Shown piece by piece: positions 1 through 14,000 of a stretch of 64,000 nt of DNA (position 1 is its first letter; each line of letters opens with the position of its first letter). Source of the DNA: Cristatella mucedo (lineage: Eukaryota; Bryozoa; Phylactolaemata; Cristatellidae). The DNA is taken from assembly GCA_009760855.2 (NCBI GenBank), contig WPIO01000005.1:9563501-9627500 (forward strand), written 5' to 3'. Made by a program: the position numbers and the translations under genes. A model generated the notes under the pieces. That model had not been told where the DNA came from. It worked only from the letters and a program-made list of their open reading frames with translations, and did not search any database.

Positions 1-2043
1 GGGCTTTCAGGTACCTCTGTACTCTGTACGAGTCTACGAAGGGAGCATCGATTATGGTTCGCCGCTGAGCTCAACCCTCCCAGCGGCCGCTTTAAAGTAG
101 AAGCTGGTCCAACTTGGACATACGGAGCATCTACCAGTACATGCACAAGTGATCCATTCGGTCTAGGCTCCACCCCGGCCAGCCTAGGCCTGTGGGTGTG
201 CCCCCAGCAGGTGGTGTTGATTGGCCCGAATTATACTGGACAGTGGATCTTTCAGTCCTCTTGAGCGGCTGCTGCCCTCCACGTTCGACCAATCAGGCTC
301 GAGCGAGCCGCGAGAGCTCATCGGTCAAGGTCATCTTACACTGGGCCACACCGGAAGCGGCTGCTGCTAGGAAACGCGGGCTGCGACAGATCCTTGAATC
401 AGCCGACCACGCCCTCTTCGCCTAACGCCTGGCGCCAACACAGCTCGAGCGGCGAAAGTCGGTCGCGAAGGCGCTGCGTCGTCGTCTTGGCAGCGTCTGT
501 TAGCGGTAGCGACATGTCCGTCTGCTAGCCGAGGTTGGATGACGTGCATGCTACTCGTCCGTAGACATTCAGGCAGGCGAGTGCCTGTCGGCTACGACCG
601 CGGTGTTACCCCCATCCCCTGAGGGCCCCCCCCCGATTATTCACTCTCCCCGATCGTAGCGGGTAACGGCGGACGGCCAGAGTTATTACGCTAACGTTTC
701 TCAAATAACACTCGAACAGATAAGGCCGCGCACGGCAGGCGCGGCTTGCGACGACGGGCTGGCGAAACGAGTCACGTCGGCGTAAGATAAGAGACGAGAG
801 TTTTGCTTAACGGTCTCCTGAGCATTTAGTAATCTCTCGTCGTCGGTGTCAGCCGGTGCTATACTAGTGCCCTACGACCGTTGATAGTCGACGATCCGCA
901 CTGTATGCCGCTCTCAGGGCGATATAGACTGCTGACCCAATGCACCTTACCCCGACCAACAAACGCATCAAGACGAGACACTGTTTCAGTAGACGACTAG
1001 ACGACTGCTTCGCGAACGTTCATTGACAGAGTGGGGAAGTACCGGCGGTGGCCTGCTGGAGGGCGTCGGCTCTTCCGGACCCGCAGTCTTTGCGACGAGG
1101 CCTCGTACCTCGTTCCTCGCTACGATTGGCATGACGCTAGGTTCGCGACCGCTTCGTGGTTCAGTCGTCGCTTACTAGCATGGCTACCTGGATCCAGTCG
1201 ACAGTCGCACCTTAAAGATACGCTATCAGGATCTTGGGAAGAACGTCCGAGTTCCAAGAATGCAGGAGGTGGTTGAGAGGTGCTTATTGCAGCGAGCGAG
1301 CGCCATCGGCACAGCAGGCGGCGATCAGGTCGTGCCGACGGTGCAATAAAACCGACGAGCTCGAAAGAAAAAATGACTGCACTATTTATGAGCGACACCG
1401 GACGAGCGAAGGTTGCTAGCTCGCAAGAGTGCATGTAATTAACCTTGCACTTCGTGCGAGCACTTTGCCGACAACATTATCTTCTTTTTCCAGCGTAGCT
1501 GATATGGACAGGCGGATCGAGTACCGCCGCGCTGCAACCACAGCAGCAGCGGCAGCAGCAGCTTGCACGCTCCCAGCTGCGCGGTGAGGCCGTCGCGTTG
1601 GCTTGCCTCCGCCCGCGCGCTGCAGCTCCAGTCAGCCTAGATAGCTCACCGGAGTCGCCGCCGCTTCGGTTCGCGAGATAATGTAAGGATCTTTTCTTTG
1701 CTTGCGAACTCTCCAAATGCCAGCCAGTCTCGCTGCCGCATAAGTGCTCATAAAGGCCGCGAAGACCAGTTCGCGAACGCGTGTGCAGTGAATTTCGGCG
1801 AGCCTGGATTGAATTAGGTAAAACCGCGATTGAAACGTGAAACTCGGCGTGCGTGCCCGCCCGAGCGATGGCGTGCAGTAATTATGAGCTGACGCTCGGA
1901 GCGGCAGCCACCGATTGGCTCCGTCGCGATCGGGTATCAATGCTCGAGGAGTGATCTAAACTGGCGAGCGGGGCGGAATCCCCCCTTTATAAACCAAGCG
2001 TGCGTTGACAAAAGAAGGGTTGCAAGACGGCTAATTTGTGAGT

Positions 2044-2079
<36 letters not shown>

Positions 2080-2300
2080 GAACACTTGATAAAGCACCCT
2101 CAGAGAACTCAATCTCTTTCTAGGTGCTTTACATTTGCTGCAAAGTAAGTATGATTGAATGGTTAGTAGTAGCATGCTCAATAAATAACAAGAATAATAT
2201 AGTTAGGGGTGACACGCACAGGGTCAGCATGCAAGTATGATTAGTGGTAACATGAAAAGTGTCAGCACGCATAAGCACATTAAGGACGAATGACAAGTAC
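2044..2300 (-). mobile_element. Family A LINE 3' UTR fragment with AAT tail
   Basis: Read on the minus strand this is the family A LINE 3' UTR: GTGACACGCACAGGGTCAGC-type repeats, then the block around 2100-2125 (variant of agagattaagttctct), then an ATT-repeat tail at 2045-2079. The same order occurs at 41320-41600 and 52343-52700. No coding part is left. Confidence 0.75.
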
Positions 2301-4208
2301 CCACTCAATTATGTGGGATATAGGATAATAAGCGCGTTGTATGCCAGGCAAAGGAGCCAGCCGGTGAACGAACTGCGAAGCAAATGCCTTCGCACGGCGA
2401 CCTCGTCTTCCAATCAGGGCTGGGCGAGCGACAAGATCCAGCACGGAGGCGGCTCAGGCGAAGGCGGCGACACACTGCCGCGCTGGAGTGCTGGCGATAT
2501 TCCCCCCCCCCCCCCGCCCGCCCGTGGTTCAGCTGACGATTCGCAGTGGCGTTTCGATGACCGGTACGCAAGGCCGCTGCATGTAAAGGGTGGCGTTTTA
2601 TTAGTGCGAACCACTAGTCGGTTCTGTGGGAAGTTGAAACGCAACACCGAGGAGGGAACACCTTCTCATCGCAGCCGCCGAAGCCAATGTTGCTGCTTGG
2701 CGCTGTGGGCCCGCCGTCGCGTGGTTCTCAGCGAAGCGCGCGGCGGCATGCGTGCTCAGATATCGCCTCCTACTGCTTCCGGAGCGCGGGGTCACAATAG
2801 GACCGTCCCGGCGAAAGTTGCTCACAGCCGCTTGGATTTTCCTGAAGCGCAATCTCAACGTTATCGCCGCTTCGGTTGAAGCACCGCATTCAACTGACTG
2901 AAAGCCCAGTTCCGTTTGACGAGAGCCGGCGGCAATTAAAGTAAGTTGCATCCGTGAAGGTCCGCTAAGAATGCCGCGCGCCATCCAACTCTAGCAGATA
3001 GTGCCTCAAGTGCCGCGGCTGCGGTAGTGAAATCATCGATCGCGGGCCGGAGGCTGCCGCGCCTTCATAGACACTCGTCATCACCCTTCATAACCCTCAG
3101 CTCGGACTTCGCCGTCGTGCTCGCTCCACGCAAGTTGAGCAGCGCTACCTAGTGGACGAGAGGCGAAGCGCAGCAATTAAATTATTTTCGCTCGCTATGA
3201 CGTCGATGAGATTCTAGAAATATGCTCACCCTCGTAGAAAGATGCACAAAGACGCACGCAGATGTACAAAGATGTAAACGCACGAGCAAGATGTAGATGC
3301 AGATGTGGGGACTGCTCTACTCGGCGGCAACCGTCAGCGTTCGCCTGCACGAGGAGCAGAAGCAGCAGCAGCACCTGGTGCCGGGAGCGATCGAGCGCAG
3401 CGCCCCTAATCCCGACGGGGGCGCGCGGGCGGGCAGCGAGTGGACGATCGCGCTCGCTTTCCTCTTTACCGCTTCCCGTCACCCCTGCAATCGCGGCTCG
3501 GGAGCGAAGAGCGGGGCGCCGCCGCCGCCGCCGCCCGGTCGGTCAGCCCTCGTGAATACGGTACTCGAAAGCATCGTAGCCTTGTCCGACCAATGCGGCT
3601 AGGGGACGTGCGACGCAGTGAGATGCACTCTGGGCCGGTGCCTGCTGTCGCTTGTAGGTGGCGCGGTGGGAGGGCGCTCATTCATTGAGAGCGCGCGCGT
3701 CCGCCGGCGGCTCGTCGTGCAGGCCGGTTAGCGAAGTGGCCCGCGCGGCGCACCTCGCTCGCGCAGTGCAAGCGACGCAGCCAGCCTGCCAGCAAGCGCT
3801 CTCGCCAAACATCACGACGACAAGGACGCGTCGATCACTGAGAGAAAAATGGCGGTGCAAGAGGAGCGAGAGAGCCCGACGACGGGAGCGTTCTCGCGCG
3901 CCGTTCGATTGGCGCTTGCGGAGCGCACGAGGCGCAATTGCCAGACGGCTCAAAGCGCGAAGTTTGGCGGCCAGCTCAACTTGCTCGGCCACAAGCCTGC
4001 TTTTCTAGATAGATCTACTTTACATCCTGGCAATCTTATAAGTTTACTTCGGACTAGTACGGGAGCTGTTCATTGCTGACGCGTCCGACCGCTGTCCGCT
4101 TGCGCGCTTGCGTCGAGGCAGCGTCTGCTACTCGCTTCGAGGCTGCGGTAAGGGGTGCTTCAAGGCAATTCTCATCAAAGCAGTAGCAGTGTGTGTAGTT
4201 CGTATATA

Positions 4209-4277
4209 CGTATGTATGTATGTATGTATGTATGTACGTACGTATGTATGCATGTATGTATGTATGTATGTATGTAT
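4209..4277. repeat. (GTAT)n microsatellite
   Basis: About 17 units of GTAT with a few substitutions (GTAC, GCAT). It is a simple repeat with no coding role; tyrosine/valine/cysteine-rich translations across it are artefacts. Confidence 0.95.
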
Positions 4278-4948
4278 TGTATGCAGGTTTCTCTGATAAG
4301 CCACTGGTGAGCTGTTACAAGCATCACTTAGAGGGGCCGGTGCACAGCTGTGGTCCGCCTGTGATGTGGCATGGACAGAGGCCGGCTTTGTCCTCCCGCC
4401 AACTCACGGGATGAGTTGTGGTTGGGTGGGAGTGGGCGAGGAGGGACCGCCAACCTGGCAGAGGAAGTCGAGTGAGAGTAAGGGCCGAGGGGAGCCGTGC
4501 GCTCTTCGGCACCGTGCGTTGGTAATAAACTGTCGGTGTTGGGCATCGGCTGTCTCTCTGCTGCTGTGCGAACAAACTACAGTGTGGAATCTCGAGCCTT
4601 TCATTCGCCGCCGCCGCCGCCTCGTAGTGGCGGACGTGAAGGGTTCGCAGAGCGACACGGCGACGCCTTGCACGGGTAACTCGAGAAGGCAAAACATGTC
4701 GCCTGCGGCTGCTAGCGCGAGCGGGCCTTTGCGTCTGTCCGCAAAGAAGCCCAGCGGAAAACTCGAAAGCTAATGAGGGCTTCGGATCATGCTTAGATAA
4801 GGAAAACACGCGGATCTTGAAAGATTTGAGCTCTATGTCGTAATCGCTTCTCTATCCGGAGCAGTTGATTCGTCCTCGCCTATCTCGTGCTTCCAACATT
4901 CGCAATCGCCGGTGCGTCGCGCTATTTAGCCGCTAGCGTAGTTGAGAC

Positions 4949-4956
4949 TATATAAG
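4949..4956 (+). promoter_or_regulatory. Putative TATA box of the chitin-binding gene
   Basis: TATATAAG lies 64 bp upstream of the proposed initiator ATG at 5013. A start of transcription about 30 bp downstream (near 4980) would leave a 5' UTR of about 30 bp. The motif is seen; its use is inferred from spacing to a signal-peptide reading frame. Confidence 0.5.
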
Positions 4957-5012
4957 AGCTCGCTTCGCCTCGTCTCGGAAAGCTGCCTTGACCGCTCGCT
5001 GCATCTACTCTC

Positions 5013-8000
5013 ATGGGACCCGCGCTAGTGGCTCTTTGGCTTTCGGCGGCGGCGGCGGCGAATGCGGCCCTAGACGCGTCACAACCGGCTGCGAAACCGG
5101 CGAACGCAGGTACGCAGTCGCAGAGGCGACTAGCGCAGCCGCTGCCGCCGCTACTTCTGCTGCTTCCTGCTGCAGGCGCCGGCGGGTGACACATTTCCGA
5201 CGGGTTCGCCCCGACCAAATCCGACCGCGGGATAACGTCGCCGCTGCGCGGCCTCCTCGCTCGGCTCGGCGAGCCCAGCAATATGGCGTGGCGGCTCGGC
5301 AGTCAGCTGACACGCCGTCCAGCTATGGGCATAGTGAGCGGCACAGTGTGGGACTGTATATCGTTTGGGCTGCACCGAGGCGAGGCGAACATTTGGAGTC
5401 TTCGTCTGTCGAATCCGAATGCCGAAGCTGCACTTGCGCTTCGTCCCGCCCTCCGACCAGTCTGTCGCGTCCTGTCGCGCTGGTCTCTCCTCTTCTGCTC
5501 TCCTGTCGCGCTGGTCTCTCCTCTTCTGCTCTCCGCGTCCGGCGCGCCCACTCGCAGCTCCCCTTTCTGGCTGCGCCCCTTCCGGGGTTTCACCTCAGCC
5601 TAATGCGAACGCTCGCTCGCCGGGGCTCGCCTCTCGCTAGCCTGCGCTCGCAGAGACGCCGTGAGCTCATCGCGAAAAAGCCTCGGCGTATGAAGGCCAG
5701 CGCTCTGCCGCTGGTGTGCCGAGGAGCGCTAACTGCAGATTCAAGGCCCTCACTCGTAGCGGCAGAGCGGCCAGCTCGGAGCGCGAGTTCCGTGCTTTCG
5801 TGCTACATTTCAGAGCAGAACCTCGCTGGCCGTTGCACGCATAGCACTAGATTCAGTGTCAAGGCCTCTGGATCCAGTGTAGTGCAGCAGCGTAAAGTGA
5901 AGCGAAGTCCGAAGCTAGTCGAGAAACAGCGGTTACGCCCACATTGAAGAGATAAATGAAATAGAGGCAGTGACTGTCGACACTCGCGGCGTAGCAGTAA
6001 GAGCTCATGACAGCTCTTGGTCACAGGGAGATTGAAGTTCGTCGTGGCAGCTCTTGAATGCCTGCAACCTTGTGCTAGTGTTAAATGGACTTGACAACAT
6101 TATGGCTACGGACTTGGTATGCTAGGGTATAAGCGCTCATCATCGCTAGCCTGGATTATTTTGCTGTCTGCATACCTACGAGCATCGGTGGAGCATAAAT
6201 GACGAACTCTTTGTCCTGCTAAGTGCGGCCGTAGGTGGTAATCGTAAAGCTTCAGCTGAGACTTACACGCTTACGAGCACAGTGTTTGCCGCCAAGTATG
6301 AACATGATGTCCAAGCCACTCGACGCATACATAATGAGAGAGAAATCCGCATATGATATGATGTCATAAAAAACTGTGTGTACGAAGGAATACTACATAT
6401 AACTATCTTAAAACATGATAATAAGTTTACAGAGTTCTCTTTACCTAACCATTACCCTGATAATGACAATCGGGTTCAAAGTCAATGTCTTCCTCGCTGA
6501 GAAACTGAGGGCGACCCTTAACCGTTTGTGGTTACACACAACGTGCGTTTTATTAGGGAACGCAGATCTAAATACAACAAAGTGCAAAACTCTATATCTG
6601 GACTTCTGACGTCAGATACAATTCAATCATGTTCAATTATTAACTTCAAAAAAAGATGATATTACAGAAAGTGTTTTACTTTCCAGTGGAAATATTTATA
6701 GGACAATGGAAATCGTTACCAGATCGTGAACAAATAAGCTGTGGATCATGTTCGCAGAGAGGCAACACCTACAAACCCATCGATGGCTGTCGCAGCTTTA
6801 CCCAAGAGACTGCTCTGCTTCCACCACAAAAGCACGACTGCCCAGCTGGTCTGCTGTTCAACATTGGAAACTGCGTTTGTGACTGGCCACACAATGTCAC
6901 CTGTGGCTGTGCTCACGAGAGGACGACAACACCAGCTAGAACGCATGCACCTTCGACCGAGAAAACGACGCCGAGAGTGATCACAACTACATCTACTGGT
7001 GATGTTTGTGGGTCGTGTTCGCAGAGAGGCAACACCTACAAACCCATCGATGGCTGTCGCAGCTTTACCCAAGAGACTGCTCTGCTTCCACCACAAAAGC
7101 ACGACTGCCCAGCTGGTCTGCTGTTCAACATTGGAAACTGCGTTTGTGACTGGCCACACAATGTCACCTGTGGCTGTGCTCACGAGAGGACGACAACACC
7201 AGCTAGAACGCATGCACCTTCGACCGAGAAAACGACGCCGAGAGTGATCACAACTACATCTACTGGTGATGATTGTGGGTCGTGTTCGCAGAGAGGCAAC
7301 ACCTACAAACCCATCGATGGCTGCCGCAGCTTTACCCAAGAATTTGCTCTGCTTCCACCACAAAAGCACGACTGCCCAGCTGGTCTGCTGTTCAACATTG
7401 GAAACTGCGTTTGTGACTGGCCACACAATGTCACCTGTGGCTGTGCTCACGAGAGGACGACAACACCAGCTAGAACGCATGCACCTTCGACCGAGAAAAC
7501 GACGCCGAGAGTGATCACAACTACATCTACTGGTGATGTTTGTGGGTCGTGTTCGCAGAGAGGCAACACCTACAAACCCATCGATGGTTGCCGCAGCTTT
7601 ACCCAAGAGACTGCTCTGCTTCCACCACAAAAGCACGACTGCCCAGCTGGTCTGCTGTTCAACATTGGAAACTGCGTTTGTGACTGGCCACACAATGTCA
7701 CCTGTGGCTGTGCTCACGAGAGGACGACAACACCAGCTAGAACGCATGCACCTTCGACCGAGAAAACGACGCCGAGAGTGATCACAACTACATCTACTGG
7801 TGATGTTTGTGGGTCGTGTTCGCAGAGAGGCAACACCTACAAACCCATCGATGGCTGCCGCAGCTTTACCCAAGAGACTGCTCTGCTTCCACCACAAAAG
7901 CACGACTGCCCAGCTGGTCTGCTGTTCAACATTGGAAACTGCGTTTGTGACTGGCCACACAATGTCACCTGTGGCTGTGCTCACGAGAGGACGACAACAC

Positions 8001-11000
8001 CAGCTAGAACGCATGCACCTTCGACCGAGAAAACGACGCCGAGAGTGATCACAACTACATCTACTGGTGATGTTTGTGGGTCGTGTTCGCAGAGAGGCAA
8101 CACCTACAAACCCATCGATGGCTGCCGCAGCTTTACCCAAGAGACTGCTCTGCTTCCACCACAAAAGCACGACTGCCCAGCTGGTCTGCTGTTCAACATT
8201 GGAAACTGCGTTTGTGACTGGCCACACAATGTCACCTGTGGCTGTGCTCACGAGAGGACGACAACACCAGCTAGAACGCATGCACCTTCGACCGAGAAAA
8301 CGACGCCGAGAGTGATCACAACTACATCTACTGGTGATGTTTGTGGGTCGTGTTCGCAGAGAGGCAACACCTACAAACCCATCGATGGCTGCCGCAGCTT
8401 TACCCAAGAGACTGCTCTGCTTCCACCACAAAAGCACGACTGCCCAGCTGGTCTGCTGTTCAACATTGGAAACTGCGTTTGTGACTGGCCACACAATGTC
8501 ACCTGTGGCTGTGCTCACGAGAGGACGACAACACCAGCTAGAACGCATGCACCTTCGACCGAGAAAACGACGCCGAGAGTGATCACAACTACATCTACTG
8601 GTGATGTTTGTGGGTCGTGTTCGCAGAGAGGCAACACCTACAAACCCATCGATGGCTGTCGCAGCTTTACCCAAGAGACTGCTCTGCTTCCACCACAAAA
8701 GCACGACTGCCCAGCTGGTCTGCTGTTCAACATTGGAAACTGCGTTTGTGACTGGCCACACAATGTCACCTGTGGCTGTGCTCACGAGAGGACGACAACA
8801 CCAGCTAGAACGCATGCACCTTCGACCGAGAAAAAACGACGCCGAGAGTGATCACAACTACATCTACTGGTGATGTTTGTGGGTCGTGTTCGCAGAGAGG
8901 CAACACCTACAAACCCATCGATGGCTGCCGCAGCTTTACCCAAGAGACTGCTCTGCTTCCACCACAAAAGCACGACTGCCCAGCTGGTCTGCTGTTCAAC
9001 ATTGGAAACTGCGTTTGTGACTGGCCACACAATGTCACCTGTGGCTGTGCTCACGAGAGGACGACAACACCAGCTAGAACGCATGCACCTTCGACCGAAA
9101 AAAACGACGCCGAGAGTGATCACAACTACATCTACTGGTGATGTTTGTGGGTCGTGTTCGCAGAGAGGCAACACCTACAAACCCATCGATGGCTGTCGCA
9201 GCTTTACCCAAGAGACTGCTCTGCTTCCACCACAAAAGCACGACTGCCCAGCTGGTCTGCTGTTCAACATTGGAAACTGCGTTTGTGACTGGCCACACAA
9301 TGTCACCTGTGGCTGTGCTCACGAGAGGACGACAACACCAGCTAGAACGCATGCACCTTCGACCGAGAAAACGACGCCGAGAGTGATCACAACTACATCT
9401 ACTGGTGATGTTTGTGGGTCGTGTTCGCAGAGAGGCAACACCTACAAACCCATCGATGGCTGCCGCAGCTTTACCCAAGAGACTGCTCTGCTTCCACCAC
9501 AAAAGCACGACTGCCCAGCTGGTCTGCTGTTCAACATTGGAAACTGCGTTTGTGACTGGCCACACAATGTCACCTGTGGCTGTGCTCACGAGAGGACGAC
9601 AACACCAGCTAGAACGCATGCACCTTCGACCGAGAAAACGACGCCGAGAGTGATCACAACTACATCTACTGGTGATGTTTGTGGGTCGTGTTCGCAGAGA
9701 GGCAACACCTACAAACCCATCGATGGCTGCCGCAGCTTTACCCAAGAGACTGCTCTGCTTCACCCACAAAAGCACGACTGCCCAGCTGGTCTGCTGTTCA
9801 ACATTGGAAACTGCGTTTGTGACTGGCCACACAATGTCACCTGTGGCTGTGCTCACGAGAGGACGACAACACCAGCTAGAACGCATGCACCTTCGACCGA
9901 GAAAACGACGCCGAGAGTGATCACAACTACATCTACTGGTGATGTTTGTGGGTCGTGTTCGCAGAGAGGCAACACCTACAAACCCATCGATGGCTGCCGC
10001 AGCTTTACCCAAGAGACTGCTCTGCTTCCACCACAAAAGCACGACTGCCCAGCTGGTCTGCTGTTCAACATTGGAAACTGCGTTTGTGACTGGCCACACA
10101 ATGTCACCTGTGGCTGTGCTCACGAGAGGACGACAACACCAGCTAGAACGCATGCACCTTCGACCGAGAAAACGACGCGCGAGAGTGATCACAACTACAT
10201 CTACTGGTGATGTTTGTGGGTCGTGTTCGCAGAGAGGCAACACCTACAAACCCATCGATGGCTGCCGCAGCTTTACCCAAGAGACTGCTCTGCTTCCACC
10301 ACAAAAGCACGACTGCCCAGCTGGTCTGCTGTTCAACATTGGAAACTGCGTTTGTGACTGGCCACACAATGTCACCTGTGGCTGTGCTCACGAGAGGACG
10401 ACAACACCAGCTAGAACGCATGCACCTTCGACCGAGAAAACGACGCCGAGAGTGATCACAACTACATCTACTGGTGATGTTTGTGGGTCGTGTTCGCAGA
10501 GAGGCAACACCTACAAACCCATCGATGGCTGTCGCAGCTTTACCCAAGAGACTGCTCTGCTTCCACCACAAAAGCACGACTGCCCAGCTGGTCTGCTGTT
10601 CAACATTGGAAACTGCGTTTGTGACTGGCCACACAATGTCACCTGTGGCTGTGCTCACGAGAGGACGACAACACCAGCTAGAACGCATGCACCTTCGACC
10701 GAGAAAACGACGCCGAGAGTGATCACAACTACATCTACTGGTGATGTTTGTGGGTCGTGTTCGCAGAGAGGCAACACCTACAAACCCATCGATGGCTGCC
10801 GCAGCTTTACCCAAGAGACTGCTCTGCTTCCACCACAAAAGCACGACTGCCCAGCTGGTCTGCTGTTCAACATTGGAAACTGCGTTTGTGACTGGCCACA
10901 CAATGTCACCTGTGGCTGTGCTCACGAGAGGACGACAACACCAGCTAGAACGCATGCACCTTCGACCGAGAAAACGACGCCGAGAGTGATCACAACTACA

Positions 11001-14000
11001 TCTACTGGTGATGTTTGTGGGTCGTGTTCGCAGAGAGGCAACACCTACAAACCCATCGATGGCTGCCGCAGCTTTACCCAAGAGACTGCTCTGCTTCCAC
11101 CACAAAAGCACGACTGCCCAGCTGGTCTGCTGTTCAACATTGGAAACTGCGTTTGTGACTGGCCACACAATGTCACCTGTGGCTGTGCTCACGAGAGGAC
11201 GACAACACCAGCTAGAACGCATGCACCTTCGACCGAGAAAACGACGCCGAGAGTGATCACAACTACATCTACTGGTGATGTTTGTGGGTCGTGTTCGCAG
11301 AGAGGCAACACCTACAAACCCATCGATGGCTGCCGCAGCTTTACCCAAGAGACTGCTCTGCTTCCACCACAAAAGCACGACTGCCCAGCTGGTCTGCTGT
11401 TCAACATTGGAAACTGCGTTTGTGACTGGCCACACAATGTCACCTGTGGCTGTGCTCACGAGAGGACGACAACACCAGCTAGAACGCATGCACCTTCGAC
11501 CGAGAAAACGACGCCGAGAGTGATCACAACTACATCTACTGGTGATGTTTGTGGGTCGTGTTCGCAGAGAGGCAACACCTACAAACCCATCGATGGCTGT
11601 CGCAGCTTTACCCAAGAGACTGCTCTGCTTCCACCACAAAAGCACGACTGCCCAGCTGGTCTGCTGTTCAACATTGGAAACTGCGTTTGTGACTGGCCAC
11701 ACAATGTCACCTGTGGCTGTGCTCACGAGAGGACGACAACACCAGCTAGAACGCATGCACCTTCGACCGAGAAAACGACGCCGAGAGTGATCACAACTAC
11801 ATCTACTGGTGATGTTTGTGGGTCGTGTTCGCAGAGAGGCAACACCTACAAACCCATCGATGGCTGCCGCAGCTTTACCCAAGAGACTGCTCTGCTTCCA
11901 CCACAAAAGCACGACTGCCCAGCTGGTCTGCTGTTCAACATTGGAAACTGCGTTTGTGACTGGCCACACAATGTCACCTGTGGCTGTGCTCACGAGAGGA
12001 CGACAACACCAGCTAGAACGCATGCACCTTCGACCGAGAAAACGACGCCGAGAGTGATCACAACTACATCTACTGGTGATGTTTGTGGGTCGTGTTCGCA
12101 GAGAGGCAACACCTACAAACCCATCGATGGCTGTCGCAGCTTTACCCAAGAGACTGCTCTGCTTCCACCACAAAAGCACGACTGCCCAGCTGGTCTGCTG
12201 TTCAACATTGGAAACTGCGTTTGTGACTGGCCACACAATGTCACCTGTGGCTGTGCTCACGAGAGGACGACAACACCAGCTAGAACGCATGCACCTTCGA
12301 CCGAGAAAACGACGCCGAGAGTGATCACAACTACATCTACTGGTGATGTTTGTGGGTCTTGTTCGCAGAGAGGCAACACCTACAAACCCATCGATGGCTG
12401 CCGCAGCTTTACCCAAGAGACTGCTCTGCTTCCACCACAAAAGCACGACTGCCCAGCTGGTCTGCTGTTCAACATTGGAAACTGCGTTTGTGACTGGCCA
12501 CACAATGTCACCTGTGGCTGTGCTCACGAGAGGACGACAACACCAGCTAGAACGCATGCACCTTCGACCGAGAAAACGACGCCGAGAGTGATCACAACTA
12601 CATCTACTGGTGATGTTTGTGGGTCGTGTTCGCAGAGAGGCAACACCTACAAACCCATCGATGGCTGTCGCAGCTTTACCCAAGAGACTGCTCTGCTTCC
12701 ACCACAAAAGCACGACTGCCCAGCTGGTCTGCTGTTCAACATTGGAAACTGCGTTTGTGACTGGCCACACAATGTCACCTGTGGCTGTGCTCACGAGAGG
12801 ACGACAACACCAGCTAGAACGCATGCACCTTCGACCGAGAAAACGACGCCGAGAGTGATCACAACTACATCTACTGGTGATGTTTGTGGGTCGTGTTCGC
12901 AGAGAGGCAACACCTACAAACCCATCGATGGCTGCCGCAGCTTTACCCAAGAGACTGCTCTGCTTCCACCACAAAAGCACGACTGCCCAGCTGGTCTGCT
13001 GTTCAACATTGGAAACTGCGTTTGTGACTGGCCACACAATGTCACCTGTGGCTGTGCTCACGAGAGGACGACAACACCAGCTAGAACGCATGCACCTTCG
13101 ACCGAGAAAACGACGCCGAGAGTGATCACAACTACATCTACTGGTGATGTTTGTGGGTCGTGTTCGCAGAGAGGCAACACCTACAAACCCATCGATGGCT
13201 GTCGCAGCTTTACCCAAGAGACTGCTCTGCTTCCACCACAAAAGCACGACTGCCCAGCTGGTCTGCTGTTCAACATTGGAAACTGCGTTTTGTGACTGGC
13301 CACACAATGTCACCTGTGGCTGTGCTCACGAGAGGACGACAACACCAGCTAGAACGCATGCACCTTCGACCGAGAAAACGACGCCGAGAGTGATCACAAC
13401 TACATCTACTGGTGATGTTTGTGGGTCGTGTTCGCAGAGAGGCAACACCTACAAACCCATCGATGGCTGCCGCAGCTTTACCCAAGAGACTGCTCTGCTT
13501 CCACCACAAAAGCACGACTGCCCAGCTGGTCTGCTGTTCAACATTGGAAACTGCGTTTGTGACTGGCCACACAATGTCACCTGTGGCTGTGCTCACGAGA
13601 GGACGACAACACCAGCTAGAACGCATGCACCTTCGACCGAGAAAACGACGCCGAGAGTGATCACAACTACATCTACTGGTGATGTTTGTGGGTCGTGTTC
13701 GCAGAGAGGCAACACCTACAAACCCATCGATGGCTGTCGCAGCTTTACCCAAGAGACTGCTCTGCTTCCACCACAAAAGCACGACTGCCCAGCTGGTCTG
13801 CTGTTCAACATTGGAAACTGCGTTTGTGACTGGCCACACAATGTCACCTGTGGCTGTGCTCACGAGAGGACGACAACACCAGCTAGAACGCATGCACCTT
13901 CGACCGAGAAAACGACGCCGAGAGTGATCACAACTACATCTACTGGTGATGTTTGTGGGTCGTGTTCGCAGAGAGGCAACACCTACAAACCCATCGATGG

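Larger units (their letters stand above)
1..4940. other. GC- and CpG-rich stretch without a supported gene
   Basis: This stretch is GC-rich with many CpGs and short GGC/GCC runs (near 3518 and 4607). Reading frames are open in many phases on both strands with arginine-, alanine- and serine-rich translations, which is what high GC alone produces. I recognise no protein domain. A family A LINE tail (2044-2300) and a GTAT microsatellite (4209-4277) interrupt it. It may be upstream regulatory sequence of the chitin-binding gene. Confidence 0.5.

Noticed and set aside
4988-5947. 319-codon plus-strand frame
   Set aside because: Composition is Arg/Ala/Ser-rich with no domain; only a different phase within it (5013-5109) gives a signal peptide with a matching splice phase.
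6415-6609. Hydrophobic N-terminus MIISLQSSLYLTITLIM as alternative signal peptide for the chitin-binding gene
   Set aside because: No good donor follows in a phase that fits the acceptor at 6687, unlike the exon at 5013.
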